Assembly: GCA_017541105.1 (NCBI GenBank)
Contig: JAFXZS010000016.1
Coordinates: forward strand, 124,001 to 188,000
Length of the DNA: 64,000 bases
Origin: Clostridia bacterium
GTDB taxonomy: Bacteria; Bacillota; Clostridia; Christensenellales; Aristaeellaceae
Direction: 5' to 3'
Part shown: positions 7,180 through 15,084 of the stretch, one piece after another
Numbering within the stretch: the first letter of the stretch is position 1
How the letters are laid out: each line of letters begins with the position of its first letter
Position numbers and translations under genes: made by a program
The notes under the pieces: model-generated
What the model saw: the letters and a program-made list of their open reading frames with translations, nothing else
Told to the model about the DNA's origin: nothing
Database searches by the model: none

Positions 7180-7767
7180 ATGGATAAAGAAATATCTAAA
7201 CAAATCAAGGCTATCAGGGTATCTCATGGTTTCAAAAGTCAACAATCATTTGCCGATGCTCTTCATGTCCATCTAAAGACTGTCCAGGGATGGGAGAAAG
7301 AAAGCAATCCCAAATTGCCGGATCTTGATAATCTATTGTCAATGTGCGCTGTATTGGATTGTGATCTGGATTATCTGATTGGACGCATCAAGGAAAAGAC
7401 ACATGATATCAAAACAGTTTGCGGGATAACAGGATTGTCAGAAAATGCAGTCACTTGGATTAGTAATCTTGATAAAGACTATTTGGCTGCATTTGATCGA
7501 TTCATCCTGCATGAAGAATTTAAAAACATGATGGATTCGTATGTTGTTTTCCTAAAACTGTTAAATGATGCTTCAGAAAGATTTGATCCTGGTACAACTG
7601 GGGCAAGTATTGGCGTTGGGATCGAGGCTCCAATATCAGTTGAACAAGACGGATCCGTGACAGTTTCCTCAATTTGGCAAGTATTGTCGTTAATTGGGCA
7701 TGATGTCGGGTTTTATGCAGAACTAATAACGGATAATGACAGAATGAAATTGTGGAACAAAGAATAA
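7180..7767 (+). CDS. XRE-family, CI/Stl-type repressor, 195 aa
   Basis: An N-terminal XRE helix-turn-helix (residues about 8-62: F-K-S-Q-Q-S-F-A-D-A-L-H-V-H-L-K-T-V-Q-G-W-E) is followed by a C-terminal domain of about 130 residues that lacks a recognisable LexA/CI peptidase Ser-Lys dyad. Without that, RecA-triggered self-cleavage is unlikely. Release by an antirepressor, as in SaPI Stl, or by proteolysis is a plausible alternative; this is inference. It has an AAAGGAGGTGG ribosome binding site and its own consensus promoter. It is divergent from the Cro-like gene, as expected for the switch of an integrated element. Confidence 0.75.
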   Translation: MDKEISKQIKAIRVSHGFKSQQSFADALHVHLKTVQGWEKESNPKLPDLDNLLSMCAVLDCDLDYLIGRIKEKTHDIKTVCGITGLSENAVTWISNLDKDYLAAFDRFILHEEFKNMMDSYVVFLKLLNDASERFDPGTTGASIGVGIEAPISVEQDGSVTVSSIWQVLSLIGHDVGFYAELITDNDRMKLWNKE

Positions 7768-7837
7768 AAAAGCTGCTGCCGGAGGTCCAGTCCAGCAGCA
7801 GCGAGGCACCCCAACCCATACCAGGAAGGAAGCACCA

Positions 7838-8602
7838 ATGGAATTATACTCCGGAGGGACGTTTCCTTTCAATATAAAACAATTAAGAAAGGAAGTACCC
7901 AACATGAAAATAAACGAAACGAACACCACCGCCGCGGAGAAGCTCACACTGTCTGAGATCGCAGCCATGCCCAGAAAGGCGGACCTTTATTTCACGAAGG
8001 AAAACGAGGAGCCGGAAGATGGTATTCTCTGGCATGAGATAGAGCTGGCAACGATTGTCGATCCGGGAATGTATGGCAGGATCATCGTTGTCAGCAAGGG
8101 AGGATACCGCGACTTTGATATCTGTGATGACCTGCTGGATGATCCGACCATCGCGTTTTGGAACCGTGAACCAGATCACCAGCAGCTCAAAGGGGTTTCT
8201 GAGGATGAATTCAACACGCTGCCGGAAGGGATCCTTCTCAAGAATCTTTCCCGTCGGATCACATCGGAGAAAATGACCTTTGAAACGTTCTGCCGTGATG
8301 CCGATCTGGACCTGGACAGTTTCACCAATGCGATGACCGGAAACTCTGATTTTACCGCGGGGATGGTCGCGAAAATCAGTAAGATTCTGAACCTTACTGA
8401 TGGCGAAATGATGGATTTGTTCACGGTGAAGCACCAGGATGAGGAACCGGTCGCTCCAGCAGTGGCTCCGGATCCTGAACCGGAGAATCCAATGACAAAA
8501 GAGCTCGCGAAACTCACCGTCAAATTGTTCCAAATGCCGGAGGAAAAGTCGAAACGGCTGGTTCCGCTGATCTGGAACCTGATCAATAACTATACGGCTT
8601 GA
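7838..8602 (+). CDS. Unknown element protein with HTH-like C-terminal segment, 254 aa
   Basis: I do not recognise this family. The ATG at 7838 (after GGAAGGAAG) gives 254 residues. An internal ATG at 7904, also after a good AAAGGAAGT, gives 232 and may be the true start, with the first 22 residues a leader. Residues about 140-195 look like an XRE-type helical bundle (M-T-F-E-T-F-C-R-D-A-D-L-D-L ... M-V-A-K-I-S-K-I-L-N-L-T). A Pro/Glu-rich linker and a short helical tail follow. It lies between repressor and integrase on the same strand, so it may act in maintenance of the integrated state. Confidence 0.6.
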   Translation: MELYSGGTFPFNIKQLRKEVPNMKINETNTTAAEKLTLSEIAAMPRKADLYFTKENEEPEDGILWHEIELATIVDPGMYGRIIVVSKGGYRDFDICDDLLDDPTIAFWNREPDHQQLKGVSEDEFNTLPEGILLKNLSRRITSEKMTFETFCRDADLDLDSFTNAMTGNSDFTAGMVAKISKILNLTDGEMMDLFTVKHQDEEPVAPAVAPDPEPENPMTKELAKLTVKLFQMPEEKSKRLVPLIWNLINNYTA

Positions 8603-8703
8603 TGCCGTAGATCTGACGGATGTACAGACTTCCATTATGTTGCCGGTGCTGTTGGTGTAGGAACTGACAGCCCCGGCGGGAAAACTGACAGGAGGCGCGA
8701 GCA

Positions 8704-9966
8704 ATGGCATCGGTGGAACTGGTCAACCTTAGCACGGGAACATGGAAAGCAATCGTCTGTGATGGATATAACCCGGACGGCACGAAGAAAAGAGTAAAGA
8801 GGACGATCAAAGTTAATCCGAACAGCACTGAAGACAGTCAGCGAAAACAGGCGAAAAGGCAAGCGGAAGCCCTGGAAACCGATTACCGGCGGCACCTGAT
8901 TACCGAAGCAAAGAAGATTAGGCTGTATGATGTTGCTAAGGAATTCCTGGAATCAAAGCCGATGGCGGAGAGCACAAAGGCCGGATATCTCGCTTTGCTT
9001 GACCGGAGAATCAAGGACAAGATCGGAAATATCTATATCCAGGATCTCACTCCGCGACAGATTCGAGAATTCTATAAGTATCTGGAGCAGGATCCAGCGC
9101 GACCGGCTCACAATGTCAGCAAGGACAAGGACAAGCAAAAGCCAAAAACAAGATCAAAGACGGGGAAGCTCTCCGGAACCAGCCGCAAGCATTATCATCA
9201 GTTTTTATCCGCTGTTCTTAATTTCGCTGTCAGATCCGGCTATATTGTTGTCAATCCGATTGCTGCGGTCGATCCGCCTCGACAGGATACTAAGGAATCA
9301 GAATTCTTGGAAGGGGAGGATGTAGCTAGGCTGATGGAAGCGCTGGAAGATTGCCCGGATCCGATGTGGCAGGCATTCTTTACGCTGGATCTGTTCTCGT
9401 CCTGCCGGCCAGGGGAACTGATCGCGCTGAATTGGTCAGATCTTGAAGTTAAGGAAGAAGGGGCAGACATAAAGCGGTATATCCTCACAATCAGCGCCGG
9501 CGCAAATCGCGTAAAAGGGGAAGGGACGATCCGCACCGACAGGCCCAAGACAAAGGCTTCGATTCGGTCAATTGTTTTGCCTCCGGAGGCTGTGCAGCCG
9601 CTTCTTCGATGGAAAGCCGTCCAGGCTGCACTGCGGCTCAAGTGTGGGAAGGGATGGGAAGAACATGGCGCTATGTTTACCAATAATACAGGCCGCCGGC
9701 TGTATATCTCTACACCGACCCATAAATGGAGAGAGATACAGCAGCGGTATGAGCTGAAGGATGTGCCTCTTTACAGCCTCCGCCACACTGGTGCTTCTTT
9801 ACTGATCGCTGCCGGCTGTGATGTGAAGGAAGTGTCTGGACGCCTGGGGCATTCCAGGACAAGCACGACCTTGGATACCTATACACACCTCTTCGAGAAG
9901 GCGCAACAGCATACAGCGGATGTAATGAGCGCAGCCATTGCAAAGGCACGGAAAGAGGCAAAATAG
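8704..9966 (+). CDS. int: Tyrosine recombinase (phage-type integrase), 420 aa
   Basis: Catalyses site-specific integration and excision of the element. It has an N-terminal arm-binding region (residues 1-60), a SAM-like core-binding domain (about 75-185) and a C-terminal catalytic domain with the first Arg in S-C-R-P-G-E-L (about residue 233), the box-II Y-S-L-R-H-T-G-A-S-L-L (about 359-369), L-G-H-S with its His, and the Tyr nucleophile in L-D-T-Y-T-H-L-F (about 395). Full length and intact. An AGGAGGCG ribosome binding site precedes ATG 8704. It lies 114 bp from the 3' end of tRNA-Trp, the usual place for an integrase relative to its attachment site. Confidence 0.93.
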   Translation: MASVELVNLSTGTWKAIVCDGYNPDGTKKRVKRTIKVNPNSTEDSQRKQAKRQAEALETDYRRHLITEAKKIRLYDVAKEFLESKPMAESTKAGYLALLDRRIKDKIGNIYIQDLTPRQIREFYKYLEQDPARPAHNVSKDKDKQKPKTRSKTGKLSGTSRKHYHQFLSAVLNFAVRSGYIVVNPIAAVDPPRQDTKESEFLEGEDVARLMEALEDCPDPMWQAFFTLDLFSSCRPGELIALNWSDLEVKEEGADIKRYILTISAGANRVKGEGTIRTDRPKTKASIRSIVLPPEAVQPLLRWKAVQAALRLKCGKGWEEHGAMFTNNTGRRLYISTPTHKWREIQQRYELKDVPLYSLRHTGASLLIAAGCDVKEVSGRLGHSRTSTTLDTYTHLFEKAQQHTADVMSAAIAKARKEAK

Positions 9967-10001
9967 TCCCCTGATGTGTAGTAGTCCCCAAAGTAGTCCC
10001 C
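9964..10001 (+). repeat. Three direct TAGTCCCC repeats beside the integrase
   Basis: TAGTCCCC occurs at 9964-9971, 9982-9989 and 9994-10001, the first overlapping the integrase stop codon. Short direct repeats between an integrase gene and the tRNA attachment site are typical of arm-type integrase-binding sites. That role is inferred. Confidence 0.45.
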
Positions 10002-10040
10002 AAGGCAAGCAAAAAGCAGTTTCCACCGATGCAAAAGAAG

Positions 10041-10071
10041 AACCCTGCAGGCTTTATATCTGCAGGGTTTT
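10041..10071. terminator. Bidirectional terminator between integrase and tRNA-Trp
   Basis: AACCCTGCAG (10041-10050) pairs perfectly with CTGCAGGGTT (10060-10069). It is followed by Ts on the plus strand and, read on the minus strand, by a T-rich run that would end the tRNA transcript. Confidence 0.8.
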
Positions 10072-10080
10072 GCTTGTCAG

Positions 10081-10151
10081 CAGGGGCAGAAGGATTCGAA
10101 CCCTCAACAAAGGTTTTGGAGACCCACGTGTTACCATTACACCATGCCCCT
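10081..10151 (-). tRNA. trnW: tRNA-Trp (anticodon CCA); probable attachment site of the element
   Basis: A 71-nt cloverleaf can be folded on the minus strand: 7-bp acceptor AGGGGCA/TGCCCCT with discriminator G, anticodon loop C-T-C-C-A-A-A with CCA, and T-arm with GGTTCGAATCC. The lowest anticodon-stem pair is a T-T mismatch with a wobble next to it, as far as I can fold it. The 3' CCA is not encoded. The element's integrase lies on the 3' side, so the 3' half of this gene is the likely att site. The partner att repeat must lie left of the window. Confidence 0.9.
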
Positions 10152-10169
10152 AGGTCCGCAACAAGGGAT

Positions 10170-10198
10170 ATTATACAGAAAGACAGATACAATGTCAA
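10170..10198 (-). promoter_or_regulatory. Consensus promoter of tRNA-Trp
   Basis: Read on the minus strand, TTGACA (10198-10193) and TATAAT (10175-10170) are 17 bases apart, ending about 19 bases before the tRNA. Confidence 0.85.
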
Positions 10199-10244
10199 CC
10201 AAAAACATGGCCATAAGAGGAGAAAATCTGCGCCGCGGGGTTTG

Positions 10245-10307
10245 TGCAGAAATTGCATAGTATTCAGCTTGATTTGCATAGCAATTTATGAACGGCAAGA
10301 TTAAGAT
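10245..10307 (+). promoter_or_regulatory. AraC-type tandem operator and -10 box of the transporter operon
   Basis: Two identical half-sites TTGCATAG lie at 10253-10260 and 10274-10281, exactly 21 bp apart (two helical turns), with a -10-like TAAGAT beginning 21 bases after the second. The same layout is seen at 14980-15042 beside the AraC gene, with 22 of 27 bases conserved around the first half-site. The second half-site covers the -35 position, as in class II activation. No good -35 hexamer is visible, which fits activator dependence. The rest of 10152-10369 holds no gene. Confidence 0.65.
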
Positions 10308-10369
10308 ATTCATGTAAATATATTGCGTTTTTATGGCCAGATATGCTATTTGTGTCAGGATTCTGACAG

Positions 10370-11341
10370 ATGGGAACGGAGAGATCGGATTTGACAAGTA
10401 TTGCACCGAAAAAGACATCCGGTATCAACAGGCATATGGGATTTTCCTGGAAAACCTATCTGAAAAGATACTGGACGCTGTACCTGCTGCTGGTGATTCC
10501 CATTGCTTTCTTTATCATCTTCCGCTATACGCCCATGTCCTATATTCTGCTTGCGTTTAAGAAAAACAACATTCTTATTCCGCCGTGGAAAGTGGAGTGG
10601 GCAAGGAACAACGGCTTCCAGTGGTTCCTTAAAGCTTTTAAGGATCAGGATTTTATCATTGCGCTGAAAAACACGATATTTCTGAATCTGCTGGATCTGG
10701 TGATCGGCATGCCGATGCCGATTATGATGGCCTTGCTGCTCAACGAGCTTGCGTACCCGAAGTACAAGCGGATTACGCAGACCGTTCTGTATCTGCCGCA
10801 TTTCCTCAGCTGGGTCATTATCTCCAGCATCACGCTCCGCCTGTTTGCCACAAATGACGGGATCATTAATAAGCTGCTGGGGACCAGCATTCCGTTTGTC
10901 GGGAATCCCAACAACTGGCGCGGAACGTACATTTTCCTCGGCATCTGGAAAGAATGCGGATGGAACACCATCATCTACCTGGCCGCCCTGACTTCCATCA
11001 GCCCGGAACTGTACGAGGCGGCCGAAGTGGACGGCGCGGGGCGGATGCGTAAAATTTGGCATGTTACGCTGCCCGGTATCCGCAGCACGATTATCGTTCT
11101 GCTGATCATGAACCTGGGCCATATTCTGGGTTCAGAGTTTGACAGGCCGTTTACATTAAGCAATCCCCAGGTGACAGAAGCCAGCAAGACCATTTCCATC
11201 TACGTCTATGAGAAGGGAATTAACGGGCAGCAATATTCCCTGACCACTGCCGTCGGCCTGTTCCAGAGCGTCATCTGTGTGTTCTTCCTGCTTATGTCAA
11301 ACGCGCTGGCCAAGAAATTCGGCGAACGCGGGATCTGGTGA
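10370..11341 (+). CDS. ABC transporter permease, LplB family, 323 aa
   Basis: An inner-membrane subunit of a carbohydrate (oligosaccharide) importer of the CUT1 type. Six hydrophobic segments are visible, starting near residue 34 (Y-L-L-L-V-I-P-I-A-F-F-I-I-F). The permease EAA loop is present (Y-E-A-A-E-V-D-G-A-G-R-M-R-K-I-W-H-V-T-L-P) around residue 220, where it contacts the ATPase. The ATG 10370 has AGGA nine bases upstream; TTG 10391 is a possible alternative. It is the first gene of a three-gene operon with a second permease and a binding protein. No ATPase gene is present, as is common for this subfamily, which shares a general MsmX-type ATPase. Confidence 0.9.
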   Translation: MGTERSDLTSIAPKKTSGINRHMGFSWKTYLKRYWTLYLLLVIPIAFFIIFRYTPMSYILLAFKKNNILIPPWKVEWARNNGFQWFLKAFKDQDFIIALKNTIFLNLLDLVIGMPMPIMMALLLNELAYPKYKRITQTVLYLPHFLSWVIISSITLRLFATNDGIINKLLGTSIPFVGNPNNWRGTYIFLGIWKECGWNTIIYLAALTSISPELYEAAEVDGAGRMRKIWHVTLPGIRSTIIVLLIMNLGHILGSEFDRPFTLSNPQVTEASKTISIYVYEKGINGQQYSLTTAVGLFQSVICVFFLLMSNALAKKFGERGIW

Positions 11342-11353
11342 GGAGGTGGCGGC

Positions 11354-12289
11354 ATGAGTATCGTAAACGAGACAAACAAGCTTTCCTCCCGGAAACTCCG
11401 TGACGGCATGATCAAATCCCGCAAGACCAGAATCGGGGATCTGCTGATTGCGTTTATCTGCCTGATTCTTATGCTTCTCTGCCTGCTGCCGATGCTGCAT
11501 GTGCTTGCCAGCAGCCTCTCCTCCGCGGACGCCCTGGTGAAGAATGAAGTCTTCATCTGGCCGAAGGGGTGGAATATTGACGCTTATCAGACCGTGCTTA
11601 CGACTGAAAAATACGTTCGGTCACTGGGGTGGACGGCAATCCTGACCTTGATCTGCACACTCCTTTCCATCAGCCTGACGGTCTGCGCGGCATACCCGCT
11701 GATATACACCAACCTCAAAGGCGGGCGTTTCATCAATTTCATCATGCTGTTCACGATGTATTTCAGCGCCGGAACCATACCGTACTATCTTCTGCTGAGC
11801 AGGCTGGGCATGCTGAACACGCCGTATGCGCTGATTTTCCCCAACTGTATCAGCGTATTCAACGTCATTATCATGCGTTCTTTCTTCTTCGGCGTACCGG
11901 ACAGCCTGCGGGAAGCGGGGGAAATCGACGGCGCGAGCCCGATTCGCATTCTTGTGCAGATCTATCTGCCGCTGAGCCTGCCCGTCATCGCGACGCTGAG
12001 CCTTTTCTATGCGGTCGGCCGGTGGAACGGTTTCTCAGACGCCCTGATGTATCTGAAAAAATCCGAATCCGAAAAATACTGGCCGATTCAGCTGCTGCTT
12101 TACAATGTGATCAAGAATTCCACGCAGACCAACGAGCAGGCGGCGCAGGAAGGATTCTTCGCCAACGGCGTATCCAAAACCATACAGATGGCAACCGTAA
12201 TGTTTGCTACCGTACCGATCCTGCTGGTATATCCGTGGCTTCAGCGGTACTTTGTCAGCGGCGTGACCATCGGTGCCGTAAAAGGTTGA
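11354..12289 (+). CDS. ABC transporter permease, YtcP/MalG-like, 311 aa
   Basis: Second membrane subunit of the same importer. Six hydrophobic segments start with L-L-I-A-F-I-C-L-I-L-M-L-L-C-L-L near residue 29. The EAA loop reads L-R-E-A-G-E-I-D-G-A-S-P-I-R-I-L around residue 185. The start has a near-perfect GAGGAGGTGG ribosome binding site 12 bases after the previous stop. Length and order are typical of the LplB-YtcP pairs that import plant or host glycan fragments. Confidence 0.9.
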   Translation: MSIVNETNKLSSRKLRDGMIKSRKTRIGDLLIAFICLILMLLCLLPMLHVLASSLSSADALVKNEVFIWPKGWNIDAYQTVLTTEKYVRSLGWTAILTLICTLLSISLTVCAAYPLIYTNLKGGRFINFIMLFTMYFSAGTIPYYLLLSRLGMLNTPYALIFPNCISVFNVIIMRSFFFGVPDSLREAGEIDGASPIRILVQIYLPLSLPVIATLSLFYAVGRWNGFSDALMYLKKSESEKYWPIQLLLYNVIKNSTQTNEQAAQEGFFANGVSKTIQMATVMFATVPILLVYPWLQRYFVSGVTIGAVKG

Positions 12290-12295
12290 TTTCTG

Positions 12296-12309
12296 AGGGC
12301 ATATGCCCT
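12296..12309 (+). promoter_or_regulatory. Intercistronic palindrome before the binding-protein gene
   Basis: AGGGCATATGCCCT is a 14-bp perfect palindrome between the permease stop and the binding-protein ribosome binding site. In transporter operons such hairpins often protect the downstream mRNA and raise binding-protein levels over permease. No T-run follows, so it is not a full terminator. Confidence 0.45.
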
Positions 12310-12335
12310 TGAAATAAAAAAAGGAGGAAAAACCT

Positions 12336-13973
12336 ATGAAACGTATCCTGTCTCTGATCCTGGTTCTGGCGCTGGCCGCCACCCTGGGCATCACCTCCGC
12401 GTTTGCGGCAGACGAAGGTTTTGTGGACGGAAAGTTCACCGAAACCCGCCACATCACCGTGGAAATCTACAACCGCAACAACGACGGCGGCACGGATCCG
12501 ACCAACAATGTCTGGACCGAGTACCTCAAGAAGGGTATGCTGGAAAAGTACAATGTTGAAGTCGAATATGTTTCCGTCGGCCGCTGGTCCGAAACGGATG
12601 ACATCGCGCAGCTGCTGGCTGACCATTCCGCTCCGGACATCAGCTATACCTACGGCTACAACACCATCATCACCTATGCCAACATGAAAGATGAAAACGG
12701 GAATCCCGGCGTCATCGATCTGGCTCCGTATCTGGAAGAGTACAAGGATTACATCGGCAACATCATCACTCTGCTGGGCGGAGAAGACAACCTGTACTAC
12801 GACAAGGATCCCGTTACCGGTGAAGTATGGATGATCGAAGGCGTGCGCGCCGATACTTCCCGTATCACCACCTTCATCCGGAAGGACTGGCTGGACAAGC
12901 TCGGCCTGGGCCTGCCCACCACCGAAGAAGAGTTCTACAATGCGCTGGTTGCCTTCCGTGACAACGCGGAAACACTGCTGGGCGAGAACGCTGACAAGAT
13001 GATTCCCTACACCACCTCCACCGATATCGGCTGGCGGAACGACCTGCTGGCTGTCAGCAAAGTGGCTGAAGACATCGATGACAACACGCTGTTCGTGTAT
13101 GGCTACGATGACCGCCACCTGCTCTATCCCGGATACAAGGAAGGTATCCGCGTCCTGAACAAGTGGTACAACGAAGGCCTGATCTGGAAGGATTTCGGCC
13201 TGTACAATGACAGCACCCAGGAAGATGACAACATGAAGGCCGGCTATGTGGGCGCTTTCATGCACAACTGGGACTATCCTTTCCGTAACGGCGAAGACTG
13301 CATTAACCTGAACCTGCAGCGCAACGTGGGTGAAGACGCGATGTTCGTTCCGATCGACTGCTTCCAGAATGACGCCGGTATCACCCGGAAGTTCATGGGC
13401 GCGGCTGTCGGCAGCGACCGTAAAATCTTCCTGCCCTCCACCAACACCGAGCCTCTGGCTTCTCTGCTCTACATCGACTTCATCTCCAGTCCCGAAGTCA
13501 TCAAGTACCTGCAGACCGGCGAAGAAGGCGTCAACTTCACCATGACGGAAGACGGAGCCTATCAGATCCTGCCTGCCACCGGCGACTGGATCAAGAACTC
13601 CGGCAACAACATTGACTACACCATGACCTGCAACGGCCTGTATCTGGGCGAAGCCACCGGCAAGACCACCGCGCTGAGCTATCCCGGAATTCCCGCCGAT
13701 ATCGTGATCCAGGCGAATGAATACGGCAAGAACAACGGCCGTTATCCCGCCCACTTCAATGTCGGCACCATCGAGTCCGAGACCGAAGTCGGCACCAGCC
13801 TGAGCGAGAAGCGTGACGAAATCTTCACGAAGTCCGTGATCGCGTCCGTGGACGAATTCGATTCCGTGTATGACAGCCTCCTGGATGCCTACATGAACAT
13901 GGGCGGACAGGACATCATCGACGAGCGGATTGAAAAGCTGCAGGAGATCTACGGGATTACCTACGAGAAGTAA
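12336..13973 (+). CDS. Extracellular solute-binding protein (LplA/YtcQ-type), 545 aa
   Basis: Captures the sugar substrate for the two permeases encoded just upstream. Residues 1-24 form a signal peptide (M-K-R-I-L-S-L-I-L-V-L-A-L-A-A...) ending in A-F-A before A-D-E. There is no lipobox cysteine, so it is predicted to be cleaved by signal peptidase I rather than lipid-anchored, unlike most Firmicutes homologues. The body (25-545) has the size of family-1 CUT1 binding proteins and is rich in aromatic and acidic residues. The ribosome binding site AAAGGAGGAAA is ideal and codon use is strongly biased to C-ending codons, suggesting high expression. A strong terminator follows. Confidence 0.88.
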   Translation: MKRILSLILVLALAATLGITSAFAADEGFVDGKFTETRHITVEIYNRNNDGGTDPTNNVWTEYLKKGMLEKYNVEVEYVSVGRWSETDDIAQLLADHSAPDISYTYGYNTIITYANMKDENGNPGVIDLAPYLEEYKDYIGNIITLLGGEDNLYYDKDPVTGEVWMIEGVRADTSRITTFIRKDWLDKLGLGLPTTEEEFYNALVAFRDNAETLLGENADKMIPYTTSTDIGWRNDLLAVSKVAEDIDDNTLFVYGYDDRHLLYPGYKEGIRVLNKWYNEGLIWKDFGLYNDSTQEDDNMKAGYVGAFMHNWDYPFRNGEDCINLNLQRNVGEDAMFVPIDCFQNDAGITRKFMGAAVGSDRKIFLPSTNTEPLASLLYIDFISSPEVIKYLQTGEEGVNFTMTEDGAYQILPATGDWIKNSGNNIDYTMTCNGLYLGEATGKTTALSYPGIPADIVIQANEYGKNNGRYPAHFNVGTIESETEVGTSLSEKRDEIFTKSVIASVDEFDSVYDSLLDAYMNMGGQDIIDERIEKLQEIYGITYEK

Positions 13974-13994
13974 TTCCGCTTCATGAGCAGACAA

Positions 13995-14030
13995 GGGGGA
14001 TGCCGAAATCTTTTCGGCATCCCCCGTTTT
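13995..14030 (+). terminator. Rho-independent terminator of the transporter operon
   Basis: GGGGGATGCCGAAA pairs perfectly with TTTCGGCATCCCCC around a tiny loop and is followed by GTTTTAT. Confidence 0.9.
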
Positions 14031-14074
14031 ATAAGGCTTTCGTATCCTTATGCGCCCGGAAGCGCGCCGGTTTA

Positions 14075-14962
14075 TTACAGCTCCCGCTTATGATACTGAT
14101 GGAGCATTTTCCGGTAGAGACTGGGAGAAGTCCCGGTGATCTTTGTAAACGAGCGGAGAAAATTGGAATAATCGCTGAAACCGCACTGATAGGCAATGCT
14201 GCTCAGGCTTTCGTCTCCCAGCAGCTGCTGGCGGGCCAGGATGACCCGGCGGTAAAGAATATAGTTATACACGCTGCGGTTGGTGAAATGGGAAAACTCA
14301 TGCGCAAGATAGGAAGCGCTGACATTAAACAGGCGGGCCAGATCCGAAACGTTCAGGGGTTCGGTATAATGATGATTGATATAGGTCAGGACGTCCTGAA
14401 TGATTCCGTTGGAAATCGGCTCACTTTCCGCAGGCGCGGCGGCCACGAATACGTCACAGATCATCGTCAGCGCATGGATCATCAGGGAGTAATCGCGAAG
14501 CCGGCGGAGAGGATCCGCGGCAGCGGGATCTCCTTTCTGGATCTCACGCACCAGGGAGACAAAGCGGGATGCCTGCTCTTCACTGAGCTGGTAGGTATAC
14601 CGCCCGTGGGAAGCATGGGACCGAAAAAACTGAGGAAGGTCCAGCTGGCCGCATCCCAGATCGCGAAGGACTTCCGGGGAAAGATTCAGATAAGCCCGCT
14701 CGTATCCGTGCATTTCCTCCGTACAGCTCAGGCCGTGCATAAAAAAGGGCGGCAGAATAAAAAGCTGATTCGGTTTCAGCGCATAGAGCCGGTTATCCAC
14801 ACCCATCAGCTGCCCCCCGGCAATGTGCACATAAAACTCAAAATAATCATGGCAGTGGTACTGGGTGACTTCCATGCGTTCATTATAGCAATAATGTGCC
14901 TCATAGCCGAAGGGGCTTTGGTCCATCTGCGTAAAGGACGGGGAAATATCCGTTTCGTTCAT
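14075..14962 (-). CDS. AraC-family transcriptional regulator, 295 aa
   Basis: A sugar-responsive activator. The N-terminal cupin domain (residues about 20-140; Y-H-C-H-D-Y-F-E-F-Y near 36) would bind the ligand. The C-terminal AraC domain (about 190-290) holds two helix-turn-helices: L-N-V-S-D-L-A-R-L-F-N-V-S-A-S-Y-L and L-S-S-I-A-Y-Q-C-G-F-S-D-Y-S-N-F. I placed the start at ATG 14962 because AAGGAG stands six bases before it. An ATG six codons earlier would put that RBS inside the gene. It is divergent from the dehydrogenase operon, and the two matching 21-bp-spaced half-site pairs here and before the transporter are its probable operators. Confidence 0.88.
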   Translation of the reverse strand: MNETDISPSFTQMDQSPFGYEAHYCYNERMEVTQYHCHDYFEFYVHIAGGQLMGVDNRLYALKPNQLFILPPFFMHGLSCTEEMHGYERAYLNLSPEVLRDLGCGQLDLPQFFRSHASHGRYTYQLSEEQASRFVSLVREIQKGDPAAADPLRRLRDYSLMIHALTMICDVFVAAAPAESEPISNGIIQDVLTYINHHYTEPLNVSDLARLFNVSASYLAHEFSHFTNRSVYNYILYRRVILARQQLLGDESLSSIAYQCGFSDYSNFLRSFTKITGTSPSLYRKMLHQYHKREL

Positions 14963-14979
14963 GGGAACTCCTTGAAACA

Positions 14980-15042
14980 TGCAGAAATCGCATACATTTC
15001 AGCATGAATTGAATAGAAGAAAAACAAGGCAAATGATATGCT
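14980..15042 (+). promoter_or_regulatory. AraC-type tandem operator and -10 box of the dehydrogenase operon
   Basis: Half-sites TCGCATAC (14988-14995) and TTGAATAG (15009-15016) are 21 bp apart, and TATGCT begins 21 bases after the second. The spacing is identical to that at 10245-10307. The block around the first half-site shares 22 of 27 bases with that locus. The site lies between the AraC gene and the first dehydrogenase, so it may control both directions. Confidence 0.65.
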
Positions 15043-15084
15043 TAAACCATCAGGAGCAAGTGAATAAGCAATGAGGTGCAGGCA

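Noticed and set aside
12255-13994. 579-codon minus-strand frame over the binding-protein gene
   Set aside because: Antisense shadow of a gene with strongly C-ending codons; the forward protein has a signal peptide, RBS and terminator.
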